DNA of 6,158 nucleotides from Clostridiales bacterium (GTDB lineage Bacteria; Bacillota; Clostridia; Oscillospirales; CAG-272), in the NCBI GenBank assembly GCA_016280525.1, contig JAEEGW010000282.1, positions 1 through 6,158 of the forward strand, given 5' to 3'. The translations under genes were made by a program, and so were the position numbers. Each line of letters starts with the position of its first letter. Position 1 is the first letter of the stretch. Under the pieces are notes generated by a model. That model saw only the letters and a list, made by a program, of their open reading frames with translations. It searched no databases and was not told the origin of the DNA. Positions 1 through 5,876 of this stretch are shown here, one piece after another.

Positions 1-1419
1 ATGATGGGCTACGGCACCGGCGCGATAATGGCTGTTCCGGCGCACGATCAGAGAGACTATGAGTTCGCAAAGAAATTCGGCGTTGACATAATCCAGGTCA
101 TAGAGGGCGGAGATATAGAAAAAGAAGCCTACACCGGCGACGGTAAGATGATAAACTCCGGTTTCTTGAATCAGTACGACAACAAAAAAGATTCCATCGC
201 CGCGATGCTTGAATATTTAGGCGAAAAAGGTATAGGCAAAAAGGGCGTTCAGTACAAGATGAAGGACTGGGCGTTCAACCGTCAGAGATACTGGGGCGAG
301 CCGATACCGCTTATCCACTGTCCGAAATGCGGCACGGTAGGCGTTCCTTATGAAGAGCTTCCGCTCGTTCTGCCGGACGTTGAAAACTTTGAGCCGGGCA
401 CGGACGGACAGTCGCCGCTTGCGCGCATAGAATCGTTCGTAAACTGCAAATGCCCGAAGTGCGGCGGCGACGCCAAGCGCGAGACGGACACGATGCCGCA
501 GTGGGCGGGATCTTCCTGGTATTTCCTGCGCTTCATAGATCCGCACAACGATAAAGCTTTCGCCGACCCGGAAAAGATGAAATACTGGATGCCGGTAGAC
601 TGGTACAACGGCGGTATGGAGCACGTAACGCGCCATCTGCTCTACTCCCGCTTCTGGCACAGATTCTTATACGACATAGGCGAGGTCAACACGAAAGAAC
701 CGTACGCGAAGCGCTCCTATCAGGGACTTATCTTAGGTCCGGATGGCAATAAAATGAGCAAATCCGCCGGCAACGTTATAGACCCTCTCGATATAGTCGA
801 CAAATACGGCGCGGACACACTGCGCACCTACGTGCTGTTCATGGGCGACTACACCGCCGCGGCTCCGTGGAACGACGATTCAGTCAAGGGCTGCAAGCGT
901 TTTCTTGAAAGAGTAGCTTCCCTGACCGACATAATGACCGCGAAGGAAGAGGACGCAAAGCTTGAGAGCCTGGTCCATAAGACGATCAAAAAAGTCGGCG
1001 ACGACATAGAGGCAATGAAGTACAACACGGCGATAGCCGCGCTGATGACGCTTATAAATGAATTCGGCAAGGCGGGCGCAATAACGAAGTTCGACGTTGA
1101 GACGTTTATCAAGCTGCTTTCACCGTTCGCCCCGCATCTGACCGAGGAAATGTGGGAGAGCTTAGGTCATAAGACCCTGCTCGCCGTCACCCCGTGGCCC
1201 GAATACGACGAGAATAAGACCGTGGACAGCACGGTTGAGATAGGCGTGCAGTTCAACGGCAAGTCGCGCGGAACGGTGGTCATTCCCGCCGGCGCGGACA
1301 AGGACGCCGCCGTCGCCGCGGTCAAAGACTCCGGCAAATTCGCCGCCCAGCTTGACGGAAAGCAGATAGTCAAAGAGATCTACGTCCCGGGAAGGATAAT
1401 CAACCTTATCGTAAAATAA
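1..1419 (+). CDS. leuS: Leucyl-tRNA synthetase (LeuS), C-terminal part, 5' end outside window
   Basis: Cytoplasmic enzyme that charges tRNA-Leu with leucine using ATP. The frame is open from base 1, so the first codon is internal; bacterial LeuS is about 800-870 residues and these 472 would be roughly the last 60%. Residues 1-25 are the end of the CP1 editing domain, with the conserved HDQRD at 15-19 (the aspartate region that hydrolyses mischarged tRNA). A four-cysteine zinc module follows (C107/C110 and C151/C154, each CPKC). The catalytic-core segment TMPQWAGSSWYFLRF comes next, then the class I signature KMSKS at 251-255, followed by AGNVIDP. The helical anticodon-binding region spans about 285-400, and the C-terminal LeuS domain ends in GRIINLIVK. 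No truncation or frameshift is visible. It is a housekeeping gene in its own transcription unit, closed by the terminator just downstream. Confidence 0.97.
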   Translation: MMGYGTGAIMAVPAHDQRDYEFAKKFGVDIIQVIEGGDIEKEAYTGDGKMINSGFLNQYDNKKDSIAAMLEYLGEKGIGKKGVQYKMKDWAFNRQRYWGEPIPLIHCPKCGTVGVPYEELPLVLPDVENFEPGTDGQSPLARIESFVNCKCPKCGGDAKRETDTMPQWAGSSWYFLRFIDPHNDKAFADPEKMKYWMPVDWYNGGMEHVTRHLLYSRFWHRFLYDIGEVNTKEPYAKRSYQGLILGPDGNKMSKSAGNVIDPLDIVDKYGADTLRTYVLFMGDYTAAAPWNDDSVKGCKRFLERVASLTDIMTAKEEDAKLESLVHKTIKKVGDDIEAMKYNTAIAALMTLINEFGKAGAITKFDVETFIKLLSPFAPHLTEEMWESLGHKTLLAVTPWPEYDENKTVDSTVEIGVQFNGKSRGTVVIPAGADKDAAVAAVKDSGKFAAQLDGKQIVKEIYVPGRIINLIVK

Positions 1420-1432
1420 ACGCAAAGGCAAA

Positions 1433-1453
1433 ACCGTCGCGTCAAGAGACGGT
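1433..1453 (+). other. Small hairpin in the leuS 3' untranslated region
   Basis: ACCGTC (1433-1438) can pair with GACGGT (1448-1453) around a 9-nt loop, just after the leuS stop codon. The next bases are A-rich rather than T-rich, so it is not itself a + strand terminator. It may simply protect the 3' end of the message, together with the true terminator that follows. Confidence 0.35.
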
Positions 1454-1465
1454 ACAAAAATAAAG

Positions 1466-1508
1466 AAAACAGGCAAAAACCTGAAAAAAAGGGTTGCCTG
1501 TTTTATTC
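1466..1508 (+). terminator. Rho-independent terminator of leuS
   Basis: AAAACAGGCAA (1466-1476) is perfectly complementary to TTGCCTGTTTT (1494-1504), giving an 11-bp stem. The unpaired middle contains an A7 tract, and CC/GG pairs could extend the stem inward. A T-rich tail continues past 1504 (TTTTATTCTTTTA from 1501). This is a textbook intrinsic terminator 47 nt after the leuS stop. Its right arm also carries the -35 box of the next promoter. Confidence 0.85.
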
Positions 1509-1522
1509 TTTTATGGTATAAT
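1494..1522 (+). promoter_or_regulatory. Sigma-A-type promoter of the ECF sigma operon
   Basis: The -35 is TTGCCT (1494-1499, consensus TTGACA) and the -10 is a perfect TATAAT (1517-1522), with an optimal 17-nt spacer. TGG directly before the -10 supplies the extended -10 TGn motif. Transcription would start near 1528-1530, leaving a leader of about 23 nt before the ATG at 1552. The -35 hexamer is embedded in the descending arm of the leuS terminator, so the two elements share bases. The call rests on sequence match only. Confidence 0.75.
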
Positions 1523-1551
1523 AACAACACAAAAAACATTATGAGGCTTAT

Positions 1552-2100
1552 ATGCTGTTATTTTTATTATCCATAGCGGAAACGCCGGAAGACAGATCAA
1601 AACTGACGGAAATATATGACCGTTATTTTTTGAAAATGTATAATTACGCCGTCTCACAGCTGCAAACGAGATCGGAGGCTGAGGACGCGGTGCAGGAAGC
1701 ATTTCTTTCGCTTGCGAAAAATATCAATAAAATCGACGATCCCGCGTCACGCTCCGCCGCGGGATACGTTATGACGACGCTTAAAAATAAAGTCATAAAC
1801 GTGAAGCGAAAGAAAAAGCGCGACGCGGATCTTTTTAATACCGCCGCCTCGGAAAACGCGGAATTTGACGACAGCGTTTTTGATCGGATCGTTAAAACCG
1901 AACGAACGGAAAAACTGAATAATGCCGTAAAACGGCTGCAAAGCCGAGAAAGGCATATAATACTTCTTCGTTTATATGAAGAAATGAGCTTTGATCAAAT
2001 CGCAAAGCTCGCCGGTATGAGCGAGGGCAACGTCAAAAATATATATTACCGCTCACTTGTGAAACTGAGAACCATGTTGGAGGATGAAGAAAATGAATGA
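1552..2100 (+). CDS. ECF-type RNA polymerase sigma factor (sigma-70 family)
   Basis: This 182-residue protein has the size and layout of an extracytoplasmic-function sigma factor, which redirects RNA polymerase to a small set of promoters. Region 2 covers about residues 20-90 and includes the typical EDAVQEAF at 44-51. A charged linker follows (about 90-125, rich in K, R, D and E). Region 4 runs about 128-175, with the helix-turn-helix from F147 (FDQIAKLAGMSEGNVKNIYY) for -35 recognition. There is no region 1 or 3, as expected for ECF. The start is ATG 1552, preceded by GAGG at 1543-1546 with a 5-nt gap; an ATG at 1541 is in another frame. It has its own sigma-A-like promoter and its end overlaps the next gene by 8 nt, implying translational coupling to a regulator. 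Target promoters cannot be deduced. The exact ECF subgroup was not determined. Confidence 0.92.
   Translation: MLLFLLSIAETPEDRSKLTEIYDRYFLKMYNYAVSQLQTRSEAEDAVQEAFLSLAKNINKIDDPASRSAAGYVMTTLKNKVINVKRKKKRDADLFNTAASENAEFDDSVFDRIVKTERTEKLNNAVKRLQSRERHIILLRLYEEMSFDQIAKLAGMSEGNVKNIYYRSLVKLRTMLEDEENE
2079..2083 (+). promoter_or_regulatory. Ribosome binding site that fixes the start at 2093
   Basis: GGAGG lies inside the last codons of the sigma factor gene. It directly abuts the in-frame ATG at 2084, leaving no spacer, so that ATG cannot be the start. It sits 9 nt before the next in-frame ATG at 2093, a workable distance. The start at 2093 overlaps the sigma stop codon (2098-2100). Confidence 0.75.
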
Positions 2101-2761
2101 TACGGTAAAATCGCGTCTCGTTTACGCTCTGCTTGAGGCGGAGGGCGCGGAGCTTGTGAATACGGAATGTACGTTTGCGCCGTCAAACGCTTTTTCTCAG
2201 CGTATACGGCGCTTGACCGAGCATCCTGAAAAATACACTAAAAAGCATCGGATCAAAAAAATAGTCATAATCCTTATAGCCGCCGCGATCATCTTGACCG
2301 GTTGTACAGCTATAAAGCCTGTCAGAATGAAAATAGCAAGCTTTATAGTCGCCGTATTCGACAAAGGCTCGAGTATAGGTCAAAGCACAGATAAGAAAGC
2401 AAAAACCAGAATAACCGAGTTCTATACTCCCGCGTTTATACCGGACGGTTACATATTTGTTGACGAAAAAATCACCAGATATGACGACGGCACGATATTC
2501 AGTCGTGTACTCATATATGAAAAAGGTGAAAAAAAGTTGATGTTTGATCAAATCCCGGCACACGGCGGCATGACGATTAATACGGAAAGCGCTGAAATAA
2601 CGAAAATCAAGATCAACGGTATTGAGTGCTTATACGCAAGAAAAACAGATCATATTTATGTAGCTTGGGAAAACGAAGGGTACAAATTTTTATTAACGTT
2701 GCATGAAGATATATCGGAAAATACAATAATAAAGATTATAGAAAGTGTAAAACTTGGCTGA
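2093..2761 (+). CDS. DUF4367-like single-pass membrane protein, probable anti-sigma or sensor partner
   Basis: The 222-residue product (from ATG 2093) has three parts. A cytoplasmic segment of about 55 residues includes FSQRIRRL and ends in a Lys/Arg-rich stretch. One hydrophobic segment covers about 57-74 (IVIILIAAAIILTG). An outside domain of about 107-222 begins FYTPAFIPDGY and ends IIKIIESVKL. This outside pattern (Tyr/Pro-rich opening, a Tyr-containing strand, a Trp followed by a strand, then a C-terminal helix) matches what I know of DUF4367 proteins encoded beside clostridial ECF sigma genes. The overlap with the sigma gene supports a partner that holds the sigma factor at the membrane until a signal arrives; that role is inferred. 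No zinc-binding HxxxCxxC motif of classical ZAS anti-sigma factors is present. The LTGC at residues 68-71 resembles a lipobox but lies too far from the N-terminus. Confidence 0.75.
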   Translation: MNDTVKSRLVYALLEAEGAELVNTECTFAPSNAFSQRIRRLTEHPEKYTKKHRIKKIVIILIAAAIILTGCTAIKPVRMKIASFIVAVFDKGSSIGQSTDKKAKTRITEFYTPAFIPDGYIFVDEKITRYDDGTIFSRVLIYEKGEKKLMFDQIPAHGGMTINTESAEITKIKINGIECLYARKTDHIYVAWENEGYKFLLTLHEDISENTIIKIIESVKLG

Positions 2762-2783
2762 TAATAATAAATTTTACAATTTA

Positions 2784-2802
2784 TTTTGATAATTTTTTGA
2801 TA
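2784..2802 (+). repeat. Tandem TTTTGATA pair, 11 nt apart
   Basis: TTTTGATA occurs at 2784-2791 and again at 2795-2802, one helical turn apart, in the AT-rich spacer after the sigma operon. Such spacing would suit a regulator binding one face of the helix, but low complexity makes chance a real alternative. Confidence 0.3.
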
Positions 2803-2810
2803 CATCTCCG

Positions 2811-2847
2811 TTTTATATATCGGTTCGGAATAAACCGATATATAAAA
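2811..2847 (+). repeat. Perfect 15-bp inverted repeat upstream of the small secreted protein gene
   Basis: TTTTATATATCGGTT (2811-2825) is the exact reverse complement of AACCGATATATAAAA (2833-2847), with a 7-nt loop. It lies between the sigma operon and the gene at 2880. It could terminate the sigma operon, but no clean T-run follows (the next bases are TTCGGC, then TTTTT). It could also be a dimeric-regulator operator or a leader hairpin. CCGA (2835-2838) can alternatively pair with TCGG (2849-2852), so the leader may fold in competing ways. Confidence 0.6.
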
Positions 2848-2849
2848 TT

Positions 2850-2874
2850 CGGCTTTTTGCCGGGAAAGGAGGTG
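2850..2874 (+). promoter_or_regulatory. Short hairpin next to a near-perfect Shine-Dalgarno
   Basis: CGGC (2850-2853) pairs with GCCG (2859-2862) around a T5 loop. It is followed at 2865-2874 by AAAGGAGGTG, almost the full complement of the 16S rRNA 3' end. GGAGG ends 7 nt before the ATG at 2880, so translation of the next gene should be very efficient unless an upstream fold masks it. Confidence 0.55.
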
Positions 2875-2879
2875 TTGTT

Positions 2880-3302
2880 ATGAAAAGGTTGTGTTTGCTT
2901 TTAGCCTTGATTTTCGCGTTCGGCTGCGCCGTACCGGCGTACGCGTACGATATCGAGGAAGAGCCCGTGCCTGACGATCCTGTAGAACCGTACAGTTATA
3001 CAGATATAACAAATGAAGTATTAACTGTTGAAAATGATATTGCAAGCGTTATAGCGCAATATTACGGCTACAGCGGTTTAACTACCGGAGCAACGATAGA
3101 GATCACGATTCAAAAAAGATTCATGTTGTTCTGGTGGAACGACGTGGACGGCGGTCACTGGATAGATACCGTTTCGTCAAGCTCAGGCTCGGTAAGTCAC
3201 AGTCTTCCGGTATCGTCCGGTACGTACCGCGCCGTAATCAGATACAAGATATACGGCAGCGGCGGAGACTATGACGAGATATCAAAGACCGTGGACCAGT
3301 AA
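2880..3302 (+). CDS. Small secreted protein of unknown function, DUF6147-like
   Basis: This 140-residue protein opens with a clear Sec signal peptide: MKRL, a hydrophobic core, and cleavage expected after AYA at residue 22. The mature part starts with an acidic, proline-rich stretch (YDIEEEPVPDDPVEPYSYTD). A beta-rich domain follows, with a strand ITIQKRF, a Trp-rich WWNDVDGGHWID, a serine-rich turn, and GTYRAVIRYKIY near the end. The arrangement (strand, Trp, variable loop, then GTYR-type strand) resembles small secreted clostridial proteins I associate with DUF6147; this is recall, not a search. It has no membrane anchor, sortase motif or catalytic signature. The FGC at 14-16 is not a good lipobox because the residue at -2 is Phe. 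Expression should be high given its ribosome binding site. It sits between a regulatory pair and a secreted protease gene, so it may be a co-exported accessory factor. Confidence 0.7.
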   Translation: MKRLCLLLALIFAFGCAVPAYAYDIEEEPVPDDPVEPYSYTDITNEVLTVENDIASVIAQYYGYSGLTTGATIEITIQKRFMLFWWNDVDGGHWIDTVSSSSGSVSHSLPVSSGTYRAVIRYKIYGSGGDYDEISKTVDQ

Positions 3303-3307
3303 GGGCG

Positions 3308-3340
3308 CGCTTTCCCGGGACGTAAAAGCCCGAAAAAGCG
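3308..3340 (+). other. Two-tier hairpin between the small secreted gene and the protease gene
   Basis: CGCTTT (3308-3313) pairs with AAAGCG (3335-3340). Inside it, after a symmetric 2x2 internal loop, CGGG (3316-3319) pairs with CCCG (3329-3332) around a 9-nt loop. The hairpin starts 5 nt after the stop codon. The following bases are A-rich, so it does not look like an intrinsic terminator on either strand. It could stabilise the upstream message or act as a processing site in a shared transcript. Confidence 0.45.
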
Positions 3341-3360
3341 AAAAATAAAAATTATCAAAA

Positions 3361-3376
3361 AAAGGAAAGAATAATG
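3361..3376 (+). promoter_or_regulatory. Ribosome binding site and ATG of the protease gene
   Basis: AAAGGAAAG (3361-3369) precedes an ATG at 3374-3376, with AGGA ending 7 nt before it. It is the only convincing initiation site ahead of the large frame. As the sequence stands, this ATG opens just 8 codons (MKKYINQI) before TAA at 3398-3400. The large frame is open from 3349 but has no ATG, GTG or TTG before 3451. Confidence 0.65.
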
Positions 3377-5859
3377 AAAAAATATATCAACCAAATTTAA
3401 TTCTATCAAGAACAAAAAGGATATTTACAATTGTTATAGCAATCTGTACGTTGTTTACCGCTTTTATATTCCCTGTAAAGGCGGACGACGAGGATCAGAT
3501 GATTTTTGAAGCAAATGAAGACCTCTATTCAATTCTTGAGACAAGCCCCGGAGCATTTGAAACAAGTCAACTTAAAAATTTCAAACTGCGAGACTCAGAC
3601 ATACCTCTCAGTATGCAAGATACAGATATCAAGGATAGTAACGCTGTAGTCAGATTGAAGACTATGGAAAAGGATTTGAGTTCTATAGTGTATCTTAACA
3701 TTGACGGAACTTTATCTGCATATATGTTCGGTGAAAATATAAAATATATATCCGAAGAAAAAGCACTTGACAAAACTAACATTCTAAAGTATGATATAGA
3801 AAATAGAGTCTATTACAATCCAGATAACGATATTAAGATAGAATTACCGTTATCATTGTCTGAAAAAGCTCCTATCAGTGTGACATTTGAGGATTTCAAC
3901 GTTTCTTTTGCTCCAATTATTTTCGACAATGAAATTGCTTCCAAAAAGTGTTTTAAATCTGATAAAGAAAACTATATTGAATATGACAATGCATTCAACG
4001 AAGGAACAAAACTCGTTTATTCTCCGATGTTTTCGGGAATCAAGGAAGATATCATCATTTCATCTCCGGGTAATATAACGGATTTTGAGTATCGTATTTA
4101 TACAAACGGTCTTAAAGCGATTCAAACAGATGACGTGGTCAATCTTGTTGATAAAAACGGCATAATCATTGCTTATATAAATCAGCTTGAAATATTTGAT
4201 TCGGAAGGAAACCCCGGCGGAGGAAGGATCAACCTTGAAGAACTCGTGGACAGCAAGGAATACAGATATTCAATTCATGTTGATGATGCATTTATAAATG
4301 ATGAAAATACTGTTTATCCTATAACCGTAGATCCGGTTTTTACATATGCGACTACCACAAAAATTAAAGATGTACAAGTCAATCAAAATAGTACAACTGT
4401 TAATCAAAGCGCATCCACGGCCTGTATTGGATATAATACGTCAACCCTCGGCATTTCAAGATTCTTTGTAAAATTCCCAAGTTTACAAAGTTTTTTAGGA
4501 ACATTGACTTCTTTAAATCAGATATGTGAGGTGAAATATAACTTTTATTGTTCAAACGCAGCGACCACAAATAATACTTTATATTATTTTTACCCGTGCA
4601 CTTTATATTGGGATCCTAATTCAAGCACAGTAAGTTCACTGCTCTACAATTCATATAGCACCTCTTATCCCGGTATTGTATATATAACCGCAGCCGGCAG
4701 TTATTCTGTTGATTTGACATATATGTTCCGGTATTTTGGAGAAACGTCGACATTTGAAGGATTCGTAATGAAAAAGTACGCTGAAACAGATGCCTGCTAT
4801 GCAATTATAAATACAATTAACAACACATCCAACAAACCTTATCTGACAATTCATTATTCCGAAGAACTGCCAACGAGTGAAACCTCAAATATAACAAACA
4901 AGTCGGTATATAGAATTAAGAACGATTACGCAAATAAGTACCTAACGAAAAACGCGACTGTTTCGGGAACTACGGTAAATATGACTTTTGGACTGGAAGT
5001 ATCAAATACTGCGTTCGGTTCAACAAGAGAAAAAAGCCAGTTTGTTTCTGTAAACTATGTGGGCGGCGGAAAATACACTCTTTCGTTTTTGATGCCGCCG
5101 ACAAGTACATCGCCCACTGATACTACTACCGGATACAGTACGAACTATTATTTAAAGGCAACCTTTTCTTCATCAGGTGCAACGCTTGGATTTTCAACTA
5201 ATACTGCTATTTCCAGCACTAAGTGGTATATAATATATAATTCTCCAACAAACTCATATAAAATAATAAATGCCAGCAAACCGTCATATTATCTTTCTGC
5301 GTCGAGTTCATCATTAACTGTCACGGAATACATTCTTGATGAACACTATTGGAACTTTGAGTATTGTGGATATGATGTTCCAGTATATATGCAAGGTCAC
5401 CAAGATTCATGTGGATGGGCCTGTGTGTGTATGATACTTAGATTCTATAATATTTACGCAACTGAAGATGAAGTAATAGCCGGAAGAAGTGAAACGTCGA
5501 ACTATAATCTTATGGCATCGACTTTAAATAATTATTTAAATAATGATACACCTTTGTATATTGGAAATAACGAATTAATTCAATATGAATATAACGAAAG
5601 CGGATTTTTATCAAAATTAAACTCATATCTTGCAAACAGACCTATTTCGTTGCTTTGCAAATACTCAAATACATCGCAAATGGGGTGGGGAACAAACACA
5701 GGGCATTACATTGTTTTAAAAGGAATTGCAGACATCAACGGCAACAAAAAATGCTTAATAAACGATTGTTATTATAATAATTGCAGAGAGCGAGTTATTG
5801 ATTTAAGCGAACTGCATAGTTATAGTAATGCTAAATATGGATACTCTGTACATCCATAA
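3374..5859 (+). CDS. Secreted multidomain protein: DNRLRE-like, ricin-like beta-trefoil and C39-family cysteine peptidase; frameshift near start
   Basis: The uninterrupted frame with a nominal start is TTG 3451-5859 (802 residues), but that start falls inside a signal peptide. Starting at ATG 3374 and adding one base to the A6 run (3377-3382) gives 828 residues; numbering below uses this version. Signal peptide: SRTKR at 12-16, hydrophobic 17-34, cleavage expected after VKA (37). Residues 38-314 have no recognised family but end in YPITVDP (315-321), the phrase that usually precedes DNRLRE or WapA-like domains. A DNRLRE-like beta-sandwich spans about 323-496, and a ricin-like beta-trefoil about 511-663 (YRIKNDYANKYL, later W660). 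The papain-like peptidase covers about 666-820: oxyanion Q677 and catalytic C680 in GHQDSCGWAC, H778 in TGHYIVLKG, and D798 (or N797) in LINDCYY. It has no LPXTG or C-terminal membrane segment, so it is probably released or held by its binding domains. Substrate unknown. The coding DNA is markedly AT-rich compared with leuS. Confidence 0.8.
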
Positions 5860-5876
5860 TAGTTAGGAGGCCAACT

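Noticed and set aside
217..660. Minus-strand open frame of 147 codons
   Set aside because: It lies fully opposite strongly conserved leuS coding sequence, and its Arg-rich translation looks like a reverse-strand shadow.
1162..1539. Minus-strand open frame of 125 codons across the leuS end and terminator
   Set aside because: It runs through the terminator and promoter region, has no ribosome binding site I could see, and its translation has no recognisable features.
2084..2086. ATG 2084 as the start of the DUF4367-like protein
   Set aside because: The GGAGG box directly abuts it; ATG 2093 has the correct spacing.
2297..2305. LTGC lipobox in the sigma partner protein
   Set aside because: It is at residues 68-71, after about 55 cytoplasmic residues, so it is a membrane segment ending in Cys rather than a lipoprotein signal.
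2183..2563. Minus-strand open frame of 126 codons
   Set aside because: It is opposite the DUF4367-like gene, whose own strand has a proper start, domain order and coupling to the sigma gene.
2827..2853. GGAAT...CGGC as an ECF-type promoter before the small secreted gene
   Set aside because: It is too loose a match to GGAAC and CGTC type boxes, and it overlaps the inverted repeat, which explains the bases better.
3391..3400. AAATTTA as a programmed -1 frameshift site
   Set aside because: The heptamer is not in the X-XXY-YYZ register of the ATG 3374 frame, and no downstream stimulatory stem was seen.
3451..3453. TTG 3451 as the real start of the protease
   Set aside because: It falls in the middle of an evident signal-peptide hydrophobic core, and there is no ribosome binding site in front of it.
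4651..4854. Small minus-strand frames inside the protease gene
   Set aside because: They are short, have no initiation signals, and lie opposite a continuous coding frame with clear domains.
5389..5859. C-terminal cysteine domain as part of a bacteriocin ABC exporter
   Set aside because: There are no membrane segments or ATPase motifs, and the protein carries a Sec signal and outside-facing domains.
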